64,000 nt of DNA from Aquatica leii (lineage: Eukaryota > Arthropoda > Insecta > Coleoptera > Lampyridae). Positions 36,781 through 48,500 of this stretch are shown one piece after another (position 1 is the first letter of the stretch; each line of letters starts with the position of its first letter). Both the position numbers and the translations under genes were made by a program. Below the pieces are notes generated by a model that was not told the DNA's origin, ran no database searches, and was given only the letters and a program-made list of their open reading frames with translations. The stretch is from NCBI GenBank assembly GCA_035610365.1, contig CM069435.1, positions 90,057,389-90,121,388 of the forward strand, read 5' to 3'.

Positions 36781-39180
36781 TGAAACTGGTTAACAAAAAC
36801 ACTTGATGTAGGTTAAGACAAGACAAATATAGAGCTATCGAAACCGGTTAATGACAGAATCTTTTACTCACTTGTTTTTACAGTTATAGTTAATAATTTT
36901 TAGTTTAGTAATTACGTTTTTTACACCTATTTATTTTAAAGGCTTTTTTACAAATTTTAAAAAATCAATAATGGGTTATTAAAGTATATAACGTTAGCTT
37001 ACATAGGTACACGAAACACTTCTATAAAAATTAAAAGTAACCGAAACCGGTTAATTACTAAGAAAAGTTCTACTTTAATTATTATTATTATTACATAACG
37101 TTTCAACACGTATTAATTCCAATCATTTTTAACTGAAAAGTACTATAAAAATTAGAAATATTTGAAGACGGTTAATAACAAAAAGTCAAATTTTAAGAAA
37201 ATTTGTGTTAATAGCGTACAGTTAAAATTAGTTATTAAATTTTATGCTTTTCACTACTTTTAAGTTACAAGCTTTAAATATTTTGGAATTAACCGATACC
37301 GGTTAATAACAATAAAAACCGTATTTTATCAACTCAAACGCCAAATTACGATTAAAATAACAAATTTAACGCATTTAAATGTTTTTATTAATTGTTGAAG
37401 AAGTTGGACTACCGAAACCGGTTAACATCACAAAAGCTTGTTGGTGTGAAATTAAAACCTGTTATTAAAGTATGTTTTTTTCATATTTTTTAACTTATTT
37501 ATTCTAAAAAGATTGTTAATTTTGTTTAACATTATAAGTAACCGAAACCGGTTAATTACAAAAAAAAATTGTAATTTCATAATGAATAACTAAAAATAAT
37601 TACAGATTATTAAATTAAACCTTTTAAGCAACGTTTTAAGTTTTGAGTAAATTTCATTTAATTGAAACCGGTTAATAACACAATAAGTTCTGCTTATTAA
37701 TGCAAAAATTAAATTTTGTAATTATTTATTTAGAAGCTTTTCAACCTAATTAAAAAAAATTAACTGAAATTAACAGTAACCGAAACCGGTTAATGTTGTA
37801 GAAATAAGTGATTAATTGAATGCAATAATTAAAACCCACTATTAAGTCATGTGTTTTAAAAAATATTTCATTTACAACTTTTAATTAATTTTTGGAATTT
37901 AAAATAAACAGTAACCGAAACTGGTTAATAGCAAAAATTTAATTAATGCTTCCCAAAAAACCGGTTATGAAATTATGTGTTTCTATTAATTTTTGGTTTA
38001 ATACAAATGTATCAAAATTCTGAAGAGATTGGAAGTAACTGAAAGCGGTTAATAACACAAAAGAGTTGTAATTTGTTAATTAATGACGTTAAATGATAAC
38101 TGTTTATGAAATTATTAGCTTTAAATAATTTGTAACGTACAAAATATAAAAATTCTCATAATATTACAAATAACCGAAACTAGTTTTTACAGCTATGATG
38201 AGTAATTCTTAGATGAAAAAACGTTTTAATTTATTGCTTTATATTTTTAATCAAAGTTGAGATTAGCCGGAATGAGTAAAAAAAACTTAGTGAAACCGAA
38301 ACCGGTTACCTAAAACTTTAATTGTTGGTAATTAATTACTTGCAAATGAAGTTGTTCACGTAGTTTAAATCTTGTTAGTTTGGTATTTTTTTAATAAATA
38401 ACCAAATATACAGTTATAATATAACAATTACCGATCAAAATAACCAGTTTTTAGATTTAGTTTTTAGTAACCGGTTTGTATTTTTTTTAAATAACGTTAA
38501 ATTAATTGTAAAGATAACATAACAAAATCTAAAAAGTGTTTAACCGATTCCGGCTTTTAGTATAACCGATTTTAGATTTATCAAAGTTGCATAATCTGCA
38601 GTACTATAATTTTTATTTAGAAACGTTTTGGTTTTTTTCAATGATAGATTAAAAGGTTTTTAATTTTCTAACAATTGCAGTAATTGGTTTTTAAGTTTGT
38701 GTTTTACACTATTTGACATTTATTGCAAGCGGTTCTTAACCGATTGTGGTGTTTTATGTAATTAGTATATATATATTTTCACTTATAAAATTGTATAATT
38801 ATTTAGCTTTTTTTCTTTTTAAATTGGTGTTATTGAAACCGTAACCGGTTATTAACTTTTTCTAATTTAAATCAGTTACATTTTAATGTTAATATAGTTC
38901 AAAAAATGCTTTTAAAATAATTTATAATAACCTAAGGTTTAGTTAGCGTATTTATTTATTTATGGAAACCGGTTATTTAACCGATTTAAATCTAACCCGT
39001 TATGTAACCGATTTAAGTGTACCCAGTTTTAATATTTTTAATGAAGGGGTTAATATTCTAAAACAGATAGAATTAAAACAATAACAGTGTTTATTTTTGA
39101 GAAAAACAATTTAAAACATTGAAATCGGTTACCTTCGGCATGACCTAGAACTTGGTTAACCGGTTTTTGTGTTTGTATAA
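36780..39180. repeat. Array E2, about 125-bp repeats with ACCGAAACCGGTTAAT
   Basis: The motif recurs at about 36837, 37049, 37163, 37290, 37411, 37540, 37665, 37780, 37912, 38037, 38169 and 38297; apart from the first step, intervals are 114-132 bp. From 38300 to 39180 the copies are looser (AACCGGTT, TAACCGATT). The period and core match array E1 but with the flank on the other side, which fits the same family in inverse orientation. No gene is seen. Confidence 0.82.
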
Positions 39181-40720
39181 ATTCAAGCGATCACGATAAA
39201 ATTGACGTAGGTACTACAATGTAAGCTGGATTTTACGAAGTTAAAAAAAAATGCAAAAATTTTAGTTTTAATTTTTTTTGCGTGCTCGTAATCGGCGAAA
39301 CAGTACAAAGAGAACGCGTGATAACGCGCATCAAGTGGGCTTGGAAACATTCGTTTTGGCTATCGGGTTTCGGTAGACCCGCTTTAATTTTTTTTTCGGA
39401 GGTATCGTCTTTAAGGCGAGACGTGGCGTGTATATATATGTTGGGCTATCAACGAGTAGGTGGCTATGGAAAAAATTGAATATCGAAATGGGATTGGGTA
39501 TCTGTAATCAATTTTTTGAACAATTTGACTAAATTAACGTAATTTTCTGGACATCGAGTGGAAAACTTGTCGCAATCTCTTCTTCGTCGAGTTCTGTTGC
39601 TATGACGCGTTGAATGGAATTTTTTTACTGATCGACTTTCCACGTTAGCCATAAGTGATTATTCATTTTCATAGGTCATTACATTAAAATTTTCAGACCC
39701 CTACCTAGAAAATCTAATTCTTCTGCTCCGTTCTAAAAGTGCGCGCGCTTAGTGTTTGCACGTGAACCTAAATCGAGCAAAAACTTCAGTGTTTTACGCG
39801 GCACGGTCGTCTTCTCCATAGCCCTTTATGAAGATGATCACATAACCATCCAGGACCAACCGCTCGCACACCAAATAATTTTTTTTTATAAAACTTTGTC
39901 CGGAATGTACTGTGATTTGGAAATTTGTGGCTGTGCTAAAGTCTGTTTGACCCTGTCTTTCGGGGACTTTTGGAAACACAATGCACTTCTTTGAATCTTT
40001 CGTTACTTACAAGGTACTGCGTGTTTTAATTTTATTTTGTGTTTGTACATGCACACGCAAACGCACGTTGTTTTTTTGCTGCACGCTAAAAGCGAGGTTA
40101 CGGTTCAAGCGACACGTGCATTGTTAATTTGTCGCTTAATGTAGACCCGCCTTTAGTGCATCGCACTGTTTTTCCAAGCGACACCAAGAACACGGCAAAG
40201 TTGGCATTGACCGATTTTTTTGTCAACGCCAACTATGCCGCCAAAAATTGCAGATGTTCTAAGTAACCGATCAATTAACGATTAATCGATAACGACTTGC
40301 GGTGGTTAATTAGCGCCAGCTTGCGCTTGTAGACAAGGCATACAACAGGTTGTTATAAATATTATCTGTATGTAAAGTAAGGTATTAATCAATACTTATT
40401 GCGTCGAGTGTCTCAATAACTAACGCATTACTTCGAGTTCAAAGTTCGATCCAAATTTATACCTGTCTCGCACAATGTAATTTTTTTTCGCCCGTTATCG
40501 ATTAGGAATTTGTTTAATGACAGAGCAATGAGCTCAACGATTACCGTTCTACGAAAGACACGAGTTGGCCGTGCATTTGGGTGCAAAACCTATTCAATTC
40601 TTCGCCAACAAGTGGTTGTAATTGTAACTCAATCAGTCTGCAAATGCCAACAAACAATACTTTTAGTTAAGCAAAGAAAAAACAAACAGAAAGTAATAAC
40701 AAATTATTAATAGTAAAAAA
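39181..40720. other. Single-copy stretch, no gene recognised
   Basis: Mixed composition with CpG patches (39280-39430, 40080-40200). Short frames on both strands at 39282-39479, 39464-39652 and 39752-39994 overlap antisense partners and show no domain. It could be upstream regulatory DNA of the host gene. Confidence 0.35.
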
Positions 40721-42320
40721 AAATTATAATGTTGATTACGAATATAAGTTTATAAAAAATAATAATGAAGAATAAAGAAAACGAGAGCGTCGGTTTTTGT
40801 TTTTTTTTAATAGAAATTTTACACGAAATAAAATCAAACATTTAAACTTTAAATAAAAATCAAAGACATTGAAGAAAAAAAAGAAACAGAAAACGTTTTT
40901 TTAATCGATTATCTATATTTGAGAAACACATTGTGTTTTTTAAGTTGTATTTGAAATTTGAAGAAAAAAATCATGGAAAACAAAATTTAGAAACGAAATA
41001 AGAAACTTTTTATTTATCGATTTAATAGTTTTGGTACAAAATTGACTTAAGAGATAAAATCAAAAGTTTAAAGTAGAGATAAACGATGAGAAAGTATAAC
41101 CAATAAAGAATGAAAAAAAAATTGAGAAGAAAACCAAATTGTCTTCGTCTACAATTTTGTCAAATTAAACAAATTTTATTGTTACAAAAAATACAGTTTT
41201 TTTTAAAAAACTTAAACTAAAAAAATTAAAAAAAGAAAAGAGGTAAAATATTTTTTTGTTCTGGTTTAAAGTGTTTGGCAAAACTTAAAACGGAATATTT
41301 TGTTAATTTCTTTAAATCAATATTGGTATTTGATTTAGGTGAACCCTTTGGTAAAAAATCTAATAAATCTGGGCGTAGTAAATAAAATCAAGCATTCAAA
41401 CTTGATTTAAAAGTGAAGAAATTGAAGAAAGACAAAAAACAAGAAACTACGATTACTGAAGTTTTTGAAACGAATGCATTGGTTTTAAAAAACATAAAAA
41501 AAGTAAAATAAAGAAAAAAAAACTTTGTTTGAAGAATAATTGAAGTTTTCCGTAAAAACAAACAATACCCAATTTTAAAACTTTGATAACAAAACGGAGA
41601 AAAAGAAGATAAGAAGAAAATATCGATTCTTTTAACTACAGTAATTATTATAAAAAGGTAGAAAAGTTTGCTTTTAAAAAATGTGAAATAAAAATTTAAA
41701 AAAAAACAAAAACAGCAATTTTTTGATCGATAAAAAAGTTACGTTTTGATAAACCTAAAATTAAACATAGAAAATAATAAGACAATAACGATGTTTTTTA
41801 ATCGATTTAAATATGTTAACTCAAAACCGTCAAAAAAATAAAAAAATAAATTAAACTTAATAAAAATTAAAAAAACGAAGAAAAGAAAGTGAAAAAAATG
41901 TAAATGTAAATAATAATTTTATTTATAAAAAAAACTAATCACACTTCATTTTTGATAAATCAAAAATAAGAAAAAGATGAAGCTAGCATAACAATTTTTT
42001 TATCGATTTGAAAATTTTGATACATAAACTAAAGGTAAGGTAAATAATTGAAGAAACATATTGAATAAAACGTAAACGCTATCAATTACAGTTTTGTTTA
42101 TAAAAATACGATCCAAGGTCGAAATACCTAAAATAGATGATGAAAAATGAAGAAACAGAAACAACGAATTCTTCTTATCGATTTGAAAATTTTGATACAA
42201 AAAAGATGACGAGGTAAATAAAATCAAACGAAATTGAAGAACATAATGTAACAAAAAAAGGTAATAAACAATTAAAGAGAAACAAATAGAAAGAAAAGAG
42301 TTTTTAGCCAAATATTTTTA
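40721..42320. repeat. Array G, A-rich repeats with TATCGATTTGAAAATTTTGA
   Basis: TATCGATTTGAAAATTTTGA at about 42001 and 42176 gives a clear 175-bp step. Related ATCGATT blocks occur near 40903, 41015, 41623 and 41797, each followed by GTAAATAAAATCAAA-like and GAAGAAA-rich segments. The top strand is strongly purine-rich. Frames inside it (42000-42311 minus, 42324-42518 plus) are composition-driven. Confidence 0.6.
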
Positions 42321-43066
42321 GAAATGCCAGAACGAAAAAGAATTGAAAACAATTTAAAAAATATTAACAATTTTGACGTATTACAAAAACAAATATGTAT
42401 GTTCAAAAAAGGAGTAAAAGAAATAGACGCTTTATTTCTTATAAATAAATTTTATGGTAATCAATTACAAATCACTGACGTAAATACAACGAAAGTTGGT
42501 GAAAAAACTAAGAATTAAAAACTAAACTCGTGATAAAAATATGAAGAAAACGTTTGTTTTAGTTGTGACACGTACGAGGCGCGTCGCAAAAGTACAAAAA
42601 ACCACGCCCTTTTCTATCGACATCCACGGCAACTTTAGACCAGAATTTTTTTTCCGTCGAAATTAAAACGAAATTCATCAAGTATTCTCTTTTACGTCCT
42701 AAAATTTTAGCGCCTGTGTGAACACAGCAGACCTTTAGTGCCATCTATTCGTGTTTTCAAAGAAAACACACTAAAAAATGAAAAAACAACAACGCGCTCG
42801 AACGAGAAAAACGTCCAATTTAATACTCAACGCAAAACGCAGCGTGCGACGCCGAAACATCGACGCGGCACGCTTGGACGTTTGGATTATGAAAAATGCT
42901 GTTTTTCTATTTGTTAAAATAACAGTTTCTTATTTTTTTTTGGTCGGTGTATAAAACGGGGTCTCCCAAATGAGTTTTTGTCGAATTCGGACGGGGAGCA
43001 GATCGCGGCGGTGGCGGCGCGACGGGGTTGTCATTATTATTATTGTTGTTATCGTAATAGCCGTGA

Positions 43067-43074
43067 TATAAATA
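43067..43074 (+). promoter_or_regulatory. Possible TATA box
   Basis: TATAAATA sits in the GC-rich island about 1 kb before the start codon. A start site would be expected near 43097. I see no clear initiator there, so this is a candidate only. Confidence 0.25.
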
Positions 43075-43211
43075 CGCGGCGCGTTGTCTTGCTCGCGTCT
43101 TAAGATAATCTATCTACCCGTCTCTTTTATTTTGTACTCGTCTGCTCAAAGTCTAGCCGCTATTATCGATTTTTTTGCCCTGTCCTTTTTCTTCGCGTTC
43201 CCGGCTCGGTG

Positions 43212-43272
43212 CACACGCATTTTCCGTGCGTGGGCGGCCACACGCATTTTCCGTGCGTGGGCGGCCACACGC
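43212..43272. repeat. 27-bp direct repeat, two copies plus 7 bases
   Basis: Two identical 27-bp units, each starting CACACGCATTTTCC and ending GGGCGGC, lie at 43212-43238 and 43239-43265, with CACACGC beginning a third at 43266. Each unit contains an inverted pair CACGCA...TGCGTG. Confidence 0.95.
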
Positions 43273-44118
43273 AAAAAAAAGACCGTCGGGACAAGCGATC
43301 AAAACTTATTTTAGACGTTGCAGAAGACCGCGACAGGAAGTCTAGAAAAATATTGGAAGGTGTATTTATTGGGTATCGGGGTGAGGGAACAGCGGCTGTA
43401 AAAATGCATCGCGCACGATCAAAAAACGCCGGGTAATTTTTTTTTTCTACGTCTTTTCAAACAACTTATCCGTGGAAACTCTCCTAATCACCGCCAACTG
43501 CACCAAAGAAAGTGAAAACGCTTTTAATTGCCGCGGCGTCGATGCAACTATGATTAGATAAGGAAGGGGAGAGTGTTGCGCGTCTTAAAAAACCGGAAGT
43601 TTAGCTGCACTCGCTTGCACCATGACGAAATATCCAATCAATATTAAACTTTCTTGCGCTCTATACTGTCTTCCGCGTGTATGTACATACATTTTTTTAG
43701 CATTTTTTCCTCGGTGCACTTCTTTTTCTTATTTCAGTAACCCAGTTCTGGTGGCGCCGTCTTCTCAGTCTGCGGTAAACCCGTGTACTAAGTGCATCTA
43801 TGCGCTTCTTAGCTCTTCGTCCGCCGTGTCTTCCGGCTGACTACTTCCCTGTAGATATGCGCGATTCGCTTCAACTTCATTCTTGACGAACGCGCTAATT
43901 AACCATCTCATACATACGACTAAATTAAGTGCTTTCCCGTGTCTTAAATGGTGGAGGGGGTAAAGAGCGCAACAGAGATAGACTCTCCAGAGCCTTCTTC
44001 CTTCGGAATAAGGACCAAAAAATAAAAACAACAAACTACGATGCCTTTTAATCTTTGTAACTTAAAGTTCCTAAATTGCTCAATAGTGATTTCATAGAGT
44101 GTTAATTTAACCTCAACG

Positions 44119-44418
44119 ATGACGGCTCTAAGAGTTATGCAAGAGACTATCTCGGACAGTTCCGATTCGAGTGATTCCTCGTTCGCGACGACGAACCACA
44201 ATAACAATGAAAGTGCGACTAATAACATCATCAGCAGTGTTTATAAAACTAACAGCTTCGCCAACAAGCTCGATGCTTACAACAACAATCAGTTGTTGTT
44301 ACCAGCTCAGTTTTACAAAACATTACTTGCTAAGGCCGTTTTACAATCGTCGAATAATGACGATAAGAATAATATTTACAAAAATATGCTGTTTCACAAA
44401 GATAGAGAATTCGAGCAG
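44119..44418 (+). CDS. Unidentified host protein, coding exon 1 (residues 1-100)
   Basis: First coding exon, 100 codons, from ATG at 44119 to a CAG/GTACTT donor after 44418, phase 0. The start is favoured because an in-frame TAG lies seven codons upstream (44095-44097) and A is at -3. The N-terminus has an acidic-serine run (SDSSDSSDSS, residues 12-21; likely casein-kinase-type sites), then Asn-rich sequence, then a more structured stretch with LLPAQFYKTLLAKAVLQ at about residues 60-76 and a charged end FHKDREFEQ. No signal peptide, membrane segment or known domain is visible, so a soluble cytoplasmic or nuclear protein is likely. Because low-complexity N-termini and long introns are common in insect transcription regulators, that class is a reasonable guess, but no DNA-binding domain lies in this window. 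The rest of the gene is beyond the right end. Confidence 0.8.
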
Positions 44419-44482
44419 GTACTTAAGTTAAGATATTTTAGGTGAAAAGACACTCGCTCATAATTTTTCTTTTAATTTGCAG
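44419..44482 (+). other. Intron 1 of the host gene (64 bp)
   Basis: GT at 44419 and AG at 44481-44482, with a pyrimidine-rich tract (TTTTTCTTTTAATTTGCAG) before the acceptor. Its length is typical of short insect introns. Reading through without splicing meets a stop after eight codons. Confidence 0.82.
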
Positions 44483-44644
44483 AAGGCTTTCGGCTGGGAC
44501 GGCACTCAAACAGGTGGCAATCCTGCTGGTCCTCAAGGTGGAGGCGTCGGAGGACAAGGCGCTCAAGGCTTAGTCCACTGGATGAGCGTCATGGCCGAGC
44601 ACATGGACCCGGCGGTGTCGCACTACATGTCCTGGAACCAAGAG
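44483..44644 (+). CDS. Unidentified host protein, coding exon 2 (residues 101-154)
   Basis: Exactly 54 codons in phase 0 between a good acceptor and the donor GAG/GTAAAT. It begins KAFGWDG, continues with a Gly/Gln-rich linker of about 20 residues, and ends with a dense block rich in Trp, Met and His (LVHWMSVMAEHM, then SHYMSWNQE). This block is GC-rich and codon-like compared with the flanking introns, and it looks conserved. I do not recognise it. Joined to exons 1 and 3 it keeps one open frame, which is strong support that it is real. Confidence 0.83.
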
Positions 44645-45429
44645 GTAAATCAACCGTCATTCAATTTACATACGTAAAACTCTAAACAAAAACCTACCCC
44701 CTTAATTTTTTTTCATCTCCAAACCCGCAGCGGTTCTCACGACGATTCAAATCATCTATCTTCCATTTGTCTATTTGTTAATAGCCATTTTTGTCACGTC
44801 GCTATTTGCATACCATAGTCCCTTATACCTTTTTTACATATGCAGATGCACCTTTAGTCTTTACCTTTTATCTCATACGCAACCTTTTGCATAAAAAATA
44901 AAAGCATTAACACTCGTTAATTTCGAAAAAAATTCTTAAGGGTTGAGGAGATCGAAAAAAATGGGGAAGAAAACATCGCATAGGTAATTACACTTGTACT
45001 TAACCCTTCCTTTTGAACGCACTCAGAAATAAAAGACGGATTATGGGTATATTCATTAAGCCTTTAAATATATGGGATGCACACACTAACGTATGCAAAA
45101 GACGTGTGTGAAAAAGGGACATGGAAAAAAAATCCGTATACGTTAAAAAGTTTTTCTCTCGATGCGGTTTCAACCCTTCGGGGATTTTTTATGCAAGATT
45201 ATGACCAAAAAAATTAGGTAGCTATTTTGCATTTATTGTTGGTTTTTTTCTTGCGTTTCCGGTACGCGCAACGTTTTTCTTAATTTTTTGTCGCGGGCAC
45301 CTGCGTACATTTTTAACGACAAAAAACAAAAACCGACGCGGCGCACTTGATCCGCAAGCAAAGAAAAAACAATCGATAAACGTTTTTGTTCAGTTACCTT
45401 GTTCAATTTTTTTTTGTAGACTGTTCTAG

Positions 45430-48400
45430 ATGTAAACATTAAAAAAATTAAGTTTTTAAACTATGTATCTGTGTTTTTGAAATCTACGAGCCAAATATGT
45501 GACAGACAGGTTTATTTACAAATTAAACCAAAAAAATTGAGCAAAAATGTGATTTTATCATAATAAGACATTGATTAAAGTTGAATTGTTTTTCATTTCA
45601 CATCCAAACGGAAAAACAAGTTTGAATTTAGATCGTTACGAACTTGTACGAAATTGTATTATTAAACTAAATAAAAATCACAGACATCTTAATTTAAAAA
45701 AAATACAATAAAATTACCTACACTTAATAAAGATGGCTGTTTTTTAGTTTCTTTGATGTAATTCAATAAAATATGGTTTTTGTTTTTTGTGGAGGACTCT
45801 TTTTTTAACTCTATAATTTTTTTGTTTTATTAATTTTTCTTATACAACAAAAATTAATTAAAATTAGTTTCAGGTTTTCTTTATTCTAAATTCTTAAATT
45901 TGTTATTGTTACCATTTTTTTAGTTTTAGGTATACTTAAAAAAAATGTAACAACGGTTTTTTCATGTAGCTTTAAAAACTCTTTCTATTTTTTTTGTTTT
46001 TAAGAATTAATTAAAAAGTTATTATTTAAAATTAAATTTTTAACTGTTTCAAAGGTGAAGTAGTCTGTTGCTTTTGTTTTAATTTAAAAAAATAAGAGAG
46101 GGAATTTTTAAATCATTTTTTTGGAGTAATTTTAAAAATCTCATTGTTTTTTTGTTTTTTTTTTTTTGAACTAAGTAAATAAGTCATTTTTAATTAATTT
46201 TTGTAATGTTATTAGTTCTTTTGATAAAAAATAATTTTTGGTTTTAGCATTTTTGTTAATTAAAGGGAACAAGTAATCAAAGACCACACCGTTTCTAAAC
46301 TTTCAGTTTTTTTATGGTTTAGGGTTTTATTATAAGTATAGATCGATCAAATCTGTGACTTATTTTTGTTTTAATTTAAGTTTTTGATAATCAAATTTAA
46401 ACGAAGTGGTTTCTGATTTTAGTTTATTTTTATTTTGAAATTTTTTATTAGTTAGATTCAATTATTTCTAATTTCATTTATGTTATGTTAAGTACTCTGC
46501 AACTTTTTTTGTTTTCATTAAAAAAAATTCTAATAAATGTTTAGTATTTAAAAAATTGCGTTTTTATTAGTTTTATTGATGACAAAACTTGAACAAATTA
46601 GTATATGGTTTTTGTTTATTTTATGTTTAAAACAGCACAATTAAACATCACTTTTTTTCCAATTTTTATTAACTGGATTTTTTGCAAATGTTGCAAAAAC
46701 CTACTTAAAATAAACAAAACTTACTTAGTTTAATTTCAATTCCAATTTGTATAAAAATTAATTAAAAACTCATTTTTTTTACAAAAACGTTTTTTTTGTA
46801 ATTTATAATATTGAAATATTACTGACCAAAAACAAAAGATGCAATAAAGTAAGAATTTATAAAATATATAATGATTTTGGCGTACAACAAAAAAAACTAA
46901 AAATTTTATTATGTTTTACATTTATTTCTATAAATTAAAAAAAAATATTAAAAACAAAATCCAATTTAGTAAATTTTCAGTATAAACAAGTTTAAAATAA
47001 ATTACATAATTGTTTAGTCAAAAAATTGCTAAATTGTTTTTATTCAGGTAATAAATATTTTAAACAACAAAGACATTACCGAATTTTTGTATTTAAAATA
47101 AACGTAAAACCTAAGATTCGTTTCAGATACAAAAGTAAAAATTAAATGTAAGTAAAAACAAAAATTAAAAAGGGATGCATTAAAAAAATTTAATTTGTAG
47201 ATTAACAAACACAAACTACGCAATTATCAATTAGTATAAAAAAACATTTTTTTTTAAAAATTGGAAGCAATAAAAGAACCGGTCAGTTTATATTTTCTTT
47301 AATTAAGAAACAGGGAAATAAATTTTAATCCAAGAATTAAAAAAGTTGTTAACATTGTTAACAAATAATCTATTAAAAATATCATAGCCTAAATAAACAA
47401 AAATGAAAGGCAAAAAAAAATAAATTCTGAAGATAAAAAGAAATAAATTAAAAAAAAAACAAATAAAATGATGATAGTTCATTTGAGTTTTATAATTAAA
47501 CTATAAGTTACATAAAAGTCTACAAACAAATGTTTTTGCACAAAAAAATGCAATCAAATAAAAAGAACGAATAAATTGAGGGGTCTATAAAATGAAAAAA
47601 CAAAACCAAAACATGGAGTGTAATAAATACAAAAATTAACAAAAACTAAAAAGTTAAAAAATAACAACCGGTAAATAAAATTTAAATACAATACAAATAG
47701 AAGTAATTTTATATTAGAATAAATTGGGGCAACCACTTTTTTCAAAATGTCGATATCACAACAAAAAATTTGAAAATAACTTACGGAATAATCTAGTTAG
47801 TCATGCTATACAAATAATATAATTTTATTGTAACAAAAAACAAACGTCGTCAAGGTGGCTATGCATTAGTTTTCGTATGTTTTTTTTTAAACAAAAGTAA
47901 AAACGATGCAAAACCCTCTTAATAAAAAAATAACGAAAGCTATTAGAATCAACAAAAAAAAACAAAACAAAAGAAAAAACAATGTTTTGTGTTTTTAGTA
48001 CTTGTTAAATGTGGCTACGAATTTGTTTTGTTTTTTGAGCCTCAGGAAGTATGCAACTTGAATAAAATTAAAAAAATTTTTTTAAACAATTTATTCAGTT
48101 GACCACGCCTCTTTTTTTCTTAATTTAGAAAAAGTGTAAATTCAAACTATAATTTAAAAAACTCGACAGTTATAGAACGATCTGGTTATCTATGCAAAAT
48201 AAACAAAAATTCAAGGTGGTAAAAAAAGCATACAAACCAGTTCGCATTTAAAAAATGCAAAAGCAAAAAACAGCGCTCGTTAAAAGTTATTTTTGCGATT
48301 AAGAAATTGTGTTAAAAAATAAATTAAGTCGTTTTTTAATTACAACACAGTTGGTTTTTAGAAACTTATATGCATGCTACTGTTTAGATAAATAGAATTA

Positions 48401-48500
48401 AGTGGTATTGATACAAAAAATACCGCCTACTTTGATTTTAACAAAAATATCGATACATTGATAGAAAAACGATGAAAAAATCATTAGGAAAAAAATAATC
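45430..48500. other. A/T homopolymer-rich part of intron 2
   Basis: Dominated by long runs of T in 45750-46750 and of A in 47150-48300, with only weak repeated phrases (AAAATTAATTAAAA, AAAACAAAA). Frames here, such as the 63-codon minus-strand one at 47554-47745, are composition-driven. No gene. Confidence 0.5.

Larger units (their letters stand above)
42540..44118 (+). promoter_or_regulatory. GC-rich 5' region of the host gene
   Basis: GC and CpG rise sharply here, immediately upstream of the first recognised coding exon and in a window that is otherwise AT-rich. It includes a TATA-like box, two 27-bp repeats, a GTGCCATCTA motif at 42738-42747 and a possible splice acceptor (pyrimidine run ending CAG at 43737). 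Overlapping frames on both strands show no domain. I infer that it contains the promoter and 5' untranslated sequence of the gene starting at 44119. The transcription start is not determined. Confidence 0.5.

Noticed and set aside
43944..44231. 95-codon minus-strand frame with a hydrophobic start
   Set aside because: It is antisense to coding exon 1, whose splice-consistent frame is better supported.
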